From positions 1-11,612 of the forward strand of contig MLAK01001362.1 in assembly GCA_001839685.1 (NCBI GenBank): a DNA stretch of 11,612 nucleotides, given 5' to 3'. The translations under genes were made by a program, and so were the position numbers. This document shows positions 1 through 6,938 of this stretch, in pieces (positions within the stretch are counted from its first letter, which is position 1; each line of letters opens with the position of its first letter). Under the pieces are notes generated by a model. It did not search any database and had not been told where the DNA came from. It was given only the letters and a program-made list of their open reading frames with translations. The stretch comes from Tritrichomonas foetus. Its lineage: Eukaryota; Parabasalia; Tritrichomonadida; Tritrichomonadidae.

Positions 1-10
1 GTGGTAGGAC

Positions 11-65
11 AAAGGTTTATGGGATGGTCCCACAAAATCTTTGGGGGACCATTTTGTAAACCTTT
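11..65. repeat. Imperfect inverted repeat (21-nt arms, 13-nt loop)
   Basis: The arms at 11-31 and 45-65 are reverse complements at 17 of 21 positions. The outer nine bases (AAAGGTTTA) and inner eight (ATGGTCCC) pair perfectly around four unpaired bases. An alternative pairing also exists: ACAAAAT at 32-38 is the exact complement of ATTTTGT at 51-57. The segment is noticeably more GC-rich than the spacer around it. It lies about 95 bases downstream of the stop of the coiled-coil gene at 159-1814. It could be a hairpin in a 3' flank, the end of a short MITE-like repeat continuing beyond the window, or a relic. The structure is seen directly; its role is unknown. Confidence 0.75.
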
Positions 66-157
66 CATATAGGAGGTAAAACAAAGCCCAAATATGATAT
101 ATTTAAAAAATAAGAATGCAAAAGCGAGAATAATTAAATTTAAACTTAACAACAAAA

Positions 158-161
158 TTTA
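158..161 (-). terminator. TAAA polyadenylation signal overlapping stop
   Basis: The stop codon TAA of the coiled-coil gene is followed by A, giving TAAA on the minus strand. In T. vaginalis the tetranucleotide UAAA, with the stop codon allowed to form part of it, serves as the poly(A) signal. The match is seen directly; use as a signal is inferred from the family. Confidence 0.6.
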
Positions 162-1814
162 CTTTTGATTTTGAACCAACTTACTTAACAAAGCCGTAGC
201 AGATTGAGCTGATGGTTTTGCCGCCGATCTTCCTGCAGTTAATTGCAAATCTGAAATATTTGCAAAAACTTGTCCAATTTGCTGTTCAATTTCTTGAAGT
301 CTTCCATCAAACATTTGTTGTGTTCTTTGAATGATTTCATCCAATTCTGATTTTGATGCAAAATTCGGTTGATTATCAGGATCTTCAAGCACACTCAATC
401 TAGATTCAATTGCTTCTTGTCTTTGGATGAAATCTCTTTCAGTTTTTTCAACTGATGCTAAAAGTTCCGCATATCTTTGTCCTAATGTTGCAATTTGGTC
501 AGCCAATTGCGCACGGGTTTGTTCAGCAGATGCATTCAATTGGGATACTCGTGCTTCCAAACGTGCAATTCGATCAACTTGTCCACGTACTTGAGCAAGT
601 TCTTCACGAATCTGAGAAAGTGTTCCTTCACAATGATCAACAACAGATTGAACAGATCTTTGTGAAACTTCTTGCATATGTTCAGCTTGTTGTTTTAATT
701 GTTCAGATAAATTAGCTTTAAGTTGATCATATCTTGCAACTATTTCTGTTTCTCCATTAATTCTAGCACGTGACACATTAGTAATTGCTGATTCTAAGCC
801 TTCTCTAGCACTGACGATATGTTGTCTTAAAGCATTAATTGTTGACATTACATCATTTTCAAGTGATTCAAATTGTGTATTTGAATCACTCACAAACTGA
901 TCCATTCTATTATTTAAGTCACCAAAACCATCGGTCGCCGATGAACTACATGCTAATAAACCATCTTTGGCAGCTTTTGAAAGTGACATTAAAGCTTGTT
1001 GATATTGATTTTTAGTGGTTGTTAAAAATGTTAACATTTTTGCCATTGCATCTGTTGTATTTCGGTTAACATCTTGAATTTGTTGATTAATTTGTGCCAT
1101 TGTTTGTAGACGCACCTTTGTTTCACTTTTTAGTGCATTATTTAATTGGGACGAAGTGGCATTAAATGTTGTGGCTGACTCGTTTTGAAATTGTGTAACT
1201 TTATCGTTAAATGCACGAGTTAACGCTTGAATTTCGGACTTTAATGATCTTAAAATATCATCTGCTTGAGACAGCCCACTTTCTAATGCTGTCAATCGTT
1301 GAGCTGCATTATCTAAAGTGTCTTTCGATCGTTGAAGATCAGAATCTATTTCTGACACAGAATTTCGTGTTGTAGCTGATAAATCTGCGTATCTTGAAAG
1401 TAACTGCTGAATTGATGATGATGTGTCTGCCAACTTTTCATGTAAATTTTGTAATTTATTTGATGTCTCTGATGAAAATTTATCAAATTTCTGCCTAACT
1501 CGTGTGGCGTCGTCTTCGATTGGTTTCAAAGAATTTGGAATATCGGCAACAACTATTCTCTCTATTGCAGTTCGTAGATTTTGTAACGTATTAGCCATGC
1601 TTGGAAGCTGGGCTCCTTCCAAATGTTTCAAACTTTCGAGAACTGATTTAATTGATGTGTTTTGCTGGCGAATTTCGTTTTCCAATTGTGATGCCTTCGA
1701 ATCAAGCATTGGATCAATTGGGGAAGCAGGCCGAACTTGCGAGGTTTGTCGTAAAGATTGAGGGGCATATGAGCGACCATCTGATGACGCTATATCGGAA
1801 TAATCATCATCCAT
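159..1814 (-). CDS. Long coiled-coil protein, function unknown
   Basis: This 551-residue protein is intron-free, and I do not recognise it as a named family. The first ~35 residues are acidic, Ser/Pro-rich and probably disordered. From about residue 36 to 525 it is almost continuous heptad-like helix rich in Gln, Ser, Leu, Ala and Glu, with very few prolines, so a long parallel coiled-coil rod is expected. The last ~25 residues are a Ser/Ala-rich linker and a short Leu/Lys tail. There is no signal peptide or membrane segment, so it is probably cytosolic or cytoskeletal. The start is the ATG at 1814, followed by a Met-Asp-Asp-Asp N-terminus; no in-frame extension is seen. The stop is TAAA. A structural or scaffold role is inferred from shape alone. 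Similar proteins are abundant in trichomonads and are often misnamed after viral inclusion proteins because of coiled-coil similarity. Confidence 0.9.
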   Translation of the reverse strand: MDDDYSDIASSDGRSYAPQSLRQTSQVRPASPIDPMLDSKASQLENEIRQQNTSIKSVLESLKHLEGAQLPSMANTLQNLRTAIERIVVADIPNSLKPIEDDATRVRQKFDKFSSETSNKLQNLHEKLADTSSSIQQLLSRYADLSATTRNSVSEIDSDLQRSKDTLDNAAQRLTALESGLSQADDILRSLKSEIQALTRAFNDKVTQFQNESATTFNATSSQLNNALKSETKVRLQTMAQINQQIQDVNRNTTDAMAKMLTFLTTTKNQYQQALMSLSKAAKDGLLACSSSATDGFGDLNNRMDQFVSDSNTQFESLENDVMSTINALRQHIVSAREGLESAITNVSRARINGETEIVARYDQLKANLSEQLKQQAEHMQEVSQRSVQSVVDHCEGTLSQIREELAQVRGQVDRIARLEARVSQLNASAEQTRAQLADQIATLGQRYAELLASVEKTERDFIQRQEAIESRLSVLEDPDNQPNFASKSELDEIIQRTQQMFDGRLQEIEQQIGQVFANISDLQLTAGRSAAKPSAQSATALLSKLVQNQK

Positions 1815-1929
1815 TGTTAAATCTTTTGAGGTTAAAGGTAAAATTTTTGAATAACGATTTTTTTTGGGAAAGGGTTCTTTTATCTATATTAAAGGGGGTA
1901 AAATGGCAATTAATTTTATTTCTGTATGG

Positions 1930-1938
1930 CCATATAAA
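1930..1938 (+). promoter_or_regulatory. CCATATAAA motif (copy 1)
   Basis: One of four identical CCATATAAA 9-mers in intergenic DNA of this window. Here it is about 115 bases upstream of the minus-strand gene at 159-1814 and is reversed relative to that gene. It is embedded in a palindromic GGCC core. It resembles a TATA-box or half of a CArG-like site. A regulatory role is inference only. Confidence 0.3.
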
Positions 1939-2142
1939 CATTGAAAATTACATGATATAAAAACACAAAAGCTTTCTTTAAAATAATATCATTGATGACC
2001 AAAGAAGTATATACATTCATCAATATTTTCTTCTAGATAAGAACCTAATTCAATAACATGAAAATTCTTTTAATGGATAATTTATGCCAAAAAATGATTG
2101 TATAAAATACAACGATTGAAAATTAGAAAACAATAAATACAA

Positions 2143-2146
2143 TTTA
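2143..2146 (-). terminator. TAAA polyadenylation signal directly after TAG stop
   Basis: This gene ends in TAG rather than TAA, and a TAAA follows immediately on the minus strand. Retaining TAAA at the gene end when the stop codon cannot supply it supports a real processing signal. Its use is inferred from T. vaginalis. Confidence 0.6.
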
Positions 2147-4240
2147 CTATTGACCTAAGAAAGCAGGATTGATCCTCATTGATAGTCCATAAGTTTTACC
2201 GGTAAATAATGTGACTGGCTCAGGTTCATAAATTCTAGTTGTTTGTGAACACTCATTCAAAATTTTATTTTCTGCTGATATACATGTGAAGTTGTTTGTT
2301 TGCGTTTTCTCAACCTCTTTGTGTCTTGAAACAAGTCTTTCCAAAGAAAGAATCTCTTTGGTTTTCTCATTAAGTAATATTCTAAGTGAATCAATTTCTT
2401 TTTGGTTTTCAAGTAACGCTGATTTCAGGTTTTTAATTTCTTCGATTCTAATTGAAGATTCGACTTGACTACTCCTTCTATTATTTTCATGGTTAATATC
2501 ATATTCATCAAAATTTTCATTTCTACTATGTTTCTCTGCAAGAGCCTCTAATTCGGCTTTCTCGGCTCTTTCAGCTCTTTGCTTCATTTCATCATATTGT
2601 TCTGGTGACACTAATGAAGATAATTCTTGTTGAAGTTCTAAAACTCTATTCTTAAGAAGTAGGATTTGCTTAGTGTTATTCTCAATTCCATTTGATGAAA
2701 AGTCGAGTTTCTTATTCACAAATTTAAGATGATTTTCATATTCTTTCTTTTGCTTTTCAGAGTCTATCCAATTTTGTTTGGCAACAAGTAGATCTTCTGT
2801 AAATTGAACAAATTTATCTCTCAAATCTCTAAGTTTCAAATCCAATGAAGCTGAATTTCTTCCTTTAAATACTTGAAGAGCATGAATATCAACAACAGAT
2901 TCCCCACGAAATACACGGAGAAGTCTTTTGGTGAATACAACAGCAAGTATTAAACTTCTTATCTGAGAATTATCCGTTTCAAAAACATATTCATGAAGTT
3001 CATTCAGTTGCCTTGAAAATTTCGCTGTTTGTCTATCTATAAGTGTAGCAAACTTATTTCGAATTGCCATCTTTTGTAATTGCTTGTTTAATACTCCAAT
3101 TTCACACTCTGATCTGTGAAGATTCACTCTTAAATTATCTACAAGTTCATCATAATCGTTTTCTGGTTTTGTTTGACTAAGAACTTTCTTATTCTCTTCA
3201 ATGGCTAATGACAATCGTTTCTTTAATTTTTCAATACACTTTTGGAGCTCGGAATTCTGTCGGCTTTCTATCATAAGTTGACGACATCTGTCAAATAGAT
3301 TTGTCCAGGTTCCTTTGATATCTTCCGGATCAACATTTAAAAGATCGTATAGAGAATCTCTTTCAGTTTCAATATGATCTAAAGATGATTTTATTTGTTG
3401 ATTATTTCGTAAGATTTCTTGTAGTTTTAGATCATGCTTATTATTTTGCATTTTTATCTCTTTTAATTGTCTTTTCTGTTTTTCTTTTTCTTCTTGAAGG
3501 CTGTGAATAATTTCATCTTTCTTTTCATTTTCATCACTCAAAGAGTTTATTTTGGCTTTTTGTTTTTCTTCATGATTCTTCATTTCTCTGATGATATCCT
3601 CTTGCTTGTTTTTTTCTGATTGAATTCTATTGATTGTGTCTGTATGCTTCTTTTTAGATTCTTTAGCTTTTTTATATGATTCATCTTGAAAACTTTGATT
3701 TTTTGCTTTTAGATCATCATAAACTTCATGAAGTTTTTTAAACCTTTGTGCGATAGTTTTCACTTTTTCTTTTTCATGTTGAATTTGTTGATCTTTTTCA
3801 TTCACTAATTTTTGGAGTTTTGAAAGCTCTTCAGTTTGATCATTGATATCTTGTTGAAGCTTTTTATTTTCTATTTCCAATTTAACATAAACATCAAATG
3901 TTCGTGACATTTTTGAGAGTTCAATTTCATTTCTAGAAATCTGTTCTCGTAGATTTACTTCGATCTGTTTTAATGTATTAATTTCGATTTGAAGTTCGGA
4001 TTCACGAAAAGTATATTCTGCTTCTTGAAATTTGAGTGCGTCATTTGCAGATTTCAATTGTGCTTCAATTTCATAGTATTTTTCTTGAAATACGCGCAAT
4101 TCGTTGACTTTATCCTGAAGACATTTTAATACTGAAGATGAATTTTCCATGCCCGTTTTGGTTATTTTATGTACTTTGTTAAGACTTTGCTTGATTAGTT
4201 CTGATGATGACGTGGATGTAGTTTCGTATTCATCCTTCAT
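2147..4240 (-). CDS. Large coiled-coil protein with central helical domain, function unknown
   Basis: This 697-residue intron-free protein is not recognised beyond its coiled-coil nature. Residues ~1-30 are Ser/Thr-rich. Residues ~35-300 form a long, highly charged Lys/Glu/Gln coiled coil. A less repetitive stretch follows: about 300-345 has a WxxLFxRCR-type segment, and about 395-465 is a more hydrophobic helical region rich in Leu, Val, Phe and Arg, likely a small globular or dimerisation domain. Coiled coil resumes at ~470-570 and ~595-645. The end, ~650-697, is non-helical and has several prolines. No signal peptide or membrane segment is seen. This rod-domain-rod plan is common in centrosomal, basal-body and Golgi tether proteins, so a cytoskeletal or tethering role is possible but unproven. 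The start at 4240 is the first ATG. It shares a 227-base divergent promoter region with the plus-strand gene at 4468. Confidence 0.9.
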   Translation of the reverse strand: MKDEYETTSTSSSELIKQSLNKVHKITKTGMENSSSVLKCLQDKVNELRVFQEKYYEIEAQLKSANDALKFQEAEYTFRESELQIEINTLKQIEVNLREQISRNEIELSKMSRTFDVYVKLEIENKKLQQDINDQTEELSKLQKLVNEKDQQIQHEKEKVKTIAQRFKKLHEVYDDLKAKNQSFQDESYKKAKESKKKHTDTINRIQSEKNKQEDIIREMKNHEEKQKAKINSLSDENEKKDEIIHSLQEEKEKQKRQLKEIKMQNNKHDLKLQEILRNNQQIKSSLDHIETERDSLYDLLNVDPEDIKGTWTNLFDRCRQLMIESRQNSELQKCIEKLKKRLSLAIEENKKVLSQTKPENDYDELVDNLRVNLHRSECEIGVLNKQLQKMAIRNKFATLIDRQTAKFSRQLNELHEYVFETDNSQIRSLILAVVFTKRLLRVFRGESVVDIHALQVFKGRNSASLDLKLRDLRDKFVQFTEDLLVAKQNWIDSEKQKKEYENHLKFVNKKLDFSSNGIENNTKQILLLKNRVLELQQELSSLVSPEQYDEMKQRAERAEKAELEALAEKHSRNENFDEYDINHENNRRSSQVESSIRIEEIKNLKSALLENQKEIDSLRILLNEKTKEILSLERLVSRHKEVEKTQTNNFTCISAENKILNECSQTTRIYEPEPVTLFTGKTYGLSMRINPAFLGQ

Positions 4241-4263
4241 GAATTATAAATCAAAAGCGAGAA

Positions 4264-4268
4264 TATGA
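4264..4268 (-). promoter_or_regulatory. Initiator-like TCATA upstream of the 2147-4240 gene
   Basis: TCATA on the minus strand fits the trichomonad initiator consensus TCAYW, with the A as predicted +1. It would give a 5' leader of about 26 bases before the ATG, within the short leaders typical of T. vaginalis. Such a 5-mer is frequent in AT-rich DNA, so this is a candidate only. Confidence 0.35.
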
Positions 4269-4443
4269 TTGTGTGTCCGTTTAAAAATACATCTTTTTAA
4301 TAAATTTACAAAATCTGTGAGTTAATTTGAATGTATCGTCGCATTGATTCCCTCAAAATCAGGCATAGAAATAACACAATATGACCATTTATAATTAGAA
4401 TTATTTTAAATTCACCTTTTGGTTTTATAAATATTTTGTTCGG

Positions 4444-4452
4444 CCATATAAA
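4444..4452 (+). promoter_or_regulatory. CCATATAAA motif (copy 2)
   Basis: This copy is in sense orientation, 24 bases before the ATG of the gene at 4468. It lies right at the start of the expected short 5' leader. Possible core-promoter element of this gene; inference from position only. Confidence 0.35.
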
Positions 4453-4467
4453 ATCAGAAAAAAAATC

Positions 4468-5691
4468 ATGCTTTTCTATCTTTTTTCCTTTTGTTCCTCC
4501 ATACCAAGAAAGCCTGTTCCAATTCCTGTTGAATACTTTTCTCTTGAAACATATCGTGAACGACGTGAAGCACGTGATAAATCAGTTGTCTATATAATTT
4601 ATCAAACAAATACAACAGTAGGTGAAAAAGGAGACCTTACTGATCTTTTCCAATATGGTGCTGAGCTTTCTGCTGCTTTTGTGCGTGAAGGAATCTACTA
4701 TGCAATATGCCTTGACAAAAAAGTGAAATATTCACGAGTGGTTTGTTATCATTCTGATGTACCCGAAGGATTTTTCCGTGTTCATCCGTGGATGATTCCT
4801 GCACAAGTTGCCACAAAAATCATTCATTTGGCATCTCGAACATTAAAGCAATACAAGCGTGAGATGAAAGAACAGAAAAATCCAGGAATTGGTCGTCTTA
4901 AAAATGAATTAAGGAATATAAACAAGCTTCTTAAGACAACACCTGATGAAGAAAGTCGCAAAACATTGATTCAAACAAAAAATGATTTGATCAACGAATT
5001 CCTTGAAGCAATTCCTGAAGAAAAAAGGGAAATAAGAAGACTCAAACTTAAAAATAAAGAAATTGTCGATAAAGAAGAACGTAGAAAAGCCAACGAAATA
5101 GTTCATCAAATGAAAAAAGCTTTAAACCAAGAAAATAATTCCGAAAATGAAGAAAAAAGAGATAAAAATAGCCTTCACAAGAAAATTAAAAAGAATTTAA
5201 AAGTCTTTCGTGCAATGTGGAAAGAATCACATCGTGAGGAATCTGAATATAATGTTGAAGAAGAATTAGAAAAATTAAAATTCCAAAGAAAACAAAACGA
5301 AGAAAGACTTGAAGATGATTCAGAAGAAGTTGAACAACTTTATAATATCATGAAAACAGTGAAATCTATGGCTGGACCAGATGAGAAATTCGATCCTGAA
5401 ATCGAACAAAGATACGAATTCATGACAAAAATGCGAGAAAAAAGGCATTCAAGACAGAAAAAAGAAGGAAATTATCGTCCAAGAGATGAGTTTGGTGAAT
5501 ATCTCTATGATGATCCTGATATTCGTACTGGAGTCGATGATGTACAGAATGTTGGTATCGAAGAAATTGATACTTCGCCAATCAAAAATGCGAAAGAAGA
5601 AGAAGAAAGAAAGAAGAAGGAAATATCAAAAGATAAGTTTCCACCAGAAATTCCGCAAGAACCAATTGCAGGTCAATATGATGGATTATAA
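4468..5691 (+). CDS. Secreted or ER protein with charged helical C-terminal region, function unknown
   Basis: This 407-residue protein begins with a short hydrophobic segment (residues 1-10, Leu/Phe/Tyr-rich, ending Cys-Ser-Ser) that looks like a compact signal peptide. That supports the first ATG as start and suggests entry into the secretory pathway. Residues ~35-125 form a compact domain with two hydrophobic strands (about 39-46 and 76-82), a helix between them, and a VCYHSDVP segment (92-99). The order weakly recalls a thioredoxin-like fold, but there is no CxxC, so redox activity is not indicated. Residues ~125-330 are Lys/Glu-rich helix or coiled coil. The tail to 407 is acidic, then basic, then Pro-rich, and has no KDEL-like retention signal. 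It is the right half of a divergent pair and ends in TAAA. The coding call is firm; domain assignment and location are inference. Similar helical chaperone-like ER proteins would be an alternative. Confidence 0.88.
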   Translation: MLFYLFSFCSSIPRKPVPIPVEYFSLETYRERREARDKSVVYIIYQTNTTVGEKGDLTDLFQYGAELSAAFVREGIYYAICLDKKVKYSRVVCYHSDVPEGFFRVHPWMIPAQVATKIIHLASRTLKQYKREMKEQKNPGIGRLKNELRNINKLLKTTPDEESRKTLIQTKNDLINEFLEAIPEEKREIRRLKLKNKEIVDKEERRKANEIVHQMKKALNQENNSENEEKRDKNSLHKKIKKNLKVFRAMWKESHREESEYNVEEELEKLKFQRKQNEERLEDDSEEVEQLYNIMKTVKSMAGPDEKFDPEIEQRYEFMTKMREKRHSRQKKEGNYRPRDEFGEYLYDDPDIRTGVDDVQNVGIEEIDTSPIKNAKEEEERKKKEISKDKFPPEIPQEPIAGQYDGL

Positions 5692-5692
5692 A
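5689..5692 (+). terminator. TAAA polyadenylation signal overlapping stop
   Basis: The TAA stop codon followed by A forms TAAA. Candidate trichomonad poly(A) signal, as at the other five genes here. Confidence 0.6.
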
Positions 5693-5800
5693 GTATTATT
5701 TAATGAGTTATTTTATAAAAATTCTGTTCTTATTTTTCAAACAACATTTATTTATTTATAACAGAATAATATGAAAAATCAAGGAAATGGATAATATAAG

Positions 5801-5910
5801 AATAGAAATAGAAAAGAAGAAGAATAGAAATAGAAAAGAAGAAGAATAGAAATAGAAAAGAAGAAGAATAGAAATAGAAAAGAATAAGATTAGAAATAGC
5901 AAAGAATAAG
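5801..5910 (+). repeat. Five tandem copies of a 22-bp purine-rich repeat
   Basis: The unit begins AATAGAAATAGAAAAG and ends in a six-base AAGAAG or AATAAG tail. Copies start at 5801, 5823, 5845, 5867 and 5889. The first three are identical, the fourth differs by one base in the tail, and the fifth has three changes from the first, so divergence rises toward the right end. The plus strand is almost pure A/G. The array lies in the 290-base spacer between convergent genes, about 110 bases after one stop and 71 bases from the other. It is a minisatellite; any role in 3' processing or separating convergent transcripts is speculation. Confidence 0.9.
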
Positions 5911-5980
5911 AAAGCTTTTATCAATCCTTAAAACATTACATTTATTAATATATCGCATAAACAAACTCATACAAAACCAA

Positions 5981-5984
5981 TTTA
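5981..5984 (-). terminator. TAAA polyadenylation signal overlapping stop
   Basis: The minus-strand TAA stop followed by A forms TAAA, the candidate trichomonad poly(A) signal. Confidence 0.6.
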
Positions 5985-6692
5985 AAATTCATCTTCTTGC
6001 ATAAGCTGATTGATTCTCGCCCAATTAACTTTTCCTCGTTCCTCATTGGCCACGTTTCTCCTTTTGTCATCATCCCTAACCTTCTTTCTTTTCTTATTAT
6101 CACCAAATCCTGTCTTTAACGTTCTTTCAGCAATTTTAACTTTTTCTCTTGCCCTGTCTGTTGATGAAATTGCATGACGACTAACCTTGGGTTTATCAAA
6201 TTGTTTCCTTTGACGCTTTATAGCTGCTTCATCAACCTCTTCATCATCAAATCGAACTCTTGTCGTTCGATGTGGAAGTTCAGTAAATATTGGTTCGACA
6301 TGAGGCGGTTCAGCTAATTGTGGAATATCAAGTTCATCTAAGTCCTGTTGCATAATGCTTGCGAATTGTTCAATTTCGCGAACTTTGCTATCAATTGGCT
6401 CGAAATGATCGATCGGCTGGATTGTGAAGTGGAAGGCGCCTGGTTGAGAAAGTGCGTCGTTTTTAATTGTTGTAACATCTTCTTGTTCGATTGTTGCTGC
6501 CCTCGATGCATTCCATTCGCGCACACCTTGGGCGGAAAGCAAATCATAATAATAAGGGATTGACATTACCACTTTTGTGACTGGTTTATCAGTTTCACTA
6601 TGAGCAAAAACGATTTTCATATCTTGCGCTGAGAGTGCAGGAAGTTGTGTCTTCCTATTGATGAAATTTGATACTTGAGTTTTGTTTTTCAT
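5982..6692 (-). CDS. Charged, probably nuclear protein, function unknown
   Basis: I do not recognise this 236-residue protein. Residues 1-60 have mixed character, with a hydrophobic VVMSIPYYYDLL patch at 41-52 that may be a short folded or binding segment. Residues 90-145 are acidic and Pro-rich. From ~158 onward it is strongly basic, with KRQRK (159-163), NKKRKKVR (199-206) and KRR (210-212) clusters that look like nuclear localisation signals. It ends in a short helical stretch and an acidic EDEF. There is no signal peptide or membrane segment. The composition resembles small nucleolar, ribosome-biogenesis or splicing-associated proteins, but no family motif confirms this. Start choice is supported by a TCATT initiator-like site a few bases upstream. 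It is the left half of a divergent pair with the BTB gene and ends in TAAA. The other reading frames here are shadows. Confidence 0.85.
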   Translation of the reverse strand: MKNKTQVSNFINRKTQLPALSAQDMKIVFAHSETDKPVTKVVMSIPYYYDLLSAQGVREWNASRAATIEQEDVTTIKNDALSQPGAFHFTIQPIDHFEPIDSKVREIEQFASIMQQDLDELDIPQLAEPPHVEPIFTELPHRTTRVRFDDEEVDEAAIKRQRKQFDKPKVSRHAISSTDRAREKVKIAERTLKTGFGDNKKRKKVRDDDKRRNVANEERGKVNWARINQLMQEDEF

Positions 6693-6695
6693 TGA

Positions 6696-6700
6696 AATGA
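6696..6700 (-). promoter_or_regulatory. Initiator-like TCATT just upstream of the 5982-6692 gene
   Basis: TCATT on the minus strand matches the trichomonad initiator consensus TCAYW. The predicted +1 A (6698) is 6 bases before the ATG, typical of the very short 5' leaders in trichomonads. Confidence 0.5.
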
Positions 6701-6786
6701 AATTCCACTGTACGTTTATTTAATCTATTCAAACTTTGTCAACTTTTTCATGCGTTATATAGTCATATGTGTCGCTGGCTCTATGC

Positions 6787-6795
6787 CCATATAAA
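6787..6795 (+). promoter_or_regulatory. CCATATAAA motif (copy 3)
   Basis: This copy is in sense orientation to the BTB gene but about 150 bases from its ATG, and 95 bases upstream of the divergent gene. The distance varies greatly between copies, which argues against a fixed-position core element. Possible upstream element; inference. Confidence 0.3.
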
Positions 6796-6932
6796 TAATG
6801 AAAAAGTTCGAGCAGATAACAATCAAAATGACATAGATCACATGACATGGAACAAATAAACATTGAATCTTTGAAACCATGTTTATCTTATCATTCAAAT
6901 TTTCAATATCAGCCAAAGTCTTTTATTGAAAA

Positions 6933-6937
6933 TCATA
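6933..6937 (+). promoter_or_regulatory. Initiator-like TCATA just upstream of the BTB gene
   Basis: TCATA ends one base before the ATG at 6939; the predicted +1 A at 6935 would leave a 4-base leader. It fits TCAYW and supports the chosen start codon. Confidence 0.5.
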
Positions 6938-6938
6938 T

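Larger units (their letters stand above)
1815..2146. other. Intergenic spacer with 5' flank of the 159-1814 gene
   Basis: This 332-base AT-rich spacer lies between two minus-strand genes and holds the promoter side of the gene ending at 159 and the 3' flank of the gene starting at 4240. The one distinct element is a TATGGCCATA palindrome at 1925-1934 overlapping CCATATAAA. No TCATW initiator was found close to the ATG, so the transcription start is not assigned. No coding signal is seen. Confidence 0.6.
4241..4467. promoter_or_regulatory. Divergent promoter region
   Basis: This 227-base spacer separates the starts of the minus-strand coiled-coil gene and the plus-strand secreted-protein gene, so it must hold both promoters unless transcription starts outside it. 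It contains the TCATA candidate initiator for the left gene and CCATATAAA 24 bases upstream of the right gene's ATG. No open coding segment is seen. Confidence 0.55.
6693..6938. promoter_or_regulatory. Divergent promoter region
   Basis: This 246-base spacer lies between the starts of the nuclear-protein gene (minus) and the BTB gene (plus). A TCATW initiator-like site abuts each ATG, and a CCATATAAA element lies between at 6787-6795. No coding signal is seen inside. Confidence 0.6.

Noticed and set aside
92..101. Known transposon terminal repeats at the left edge
   Set aside because: Only a hairpin is visible; no transposase fragment or target duplication can be seen in the window.
455..715. 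Plus-strand open frame inside the first coiled-coil gene
   Set aside because: Antisense shadow; the overlapping minus-strand frame is six times longer, with clear heptad structure and a TAAA stop.
1423..1960. Two plus-strand open frames over the 5' end of the first coiled-coil gene
   Set aside because: Antisense to a well-supported gene, with no motifs and no promoter-like context.
358..4240. Viral inclusion-body or myosin-like identity for the two coiled-coil genes
   Set aside because: Such matches come from heptad composition alone; no motor domain or viral hallmark is present.
5801..5910. CRISPR-like array
   Set aside because: The repeats are directly adjacent with no unique spacers, and the surrounding genes are eukaryotic; it is a minisatellite.
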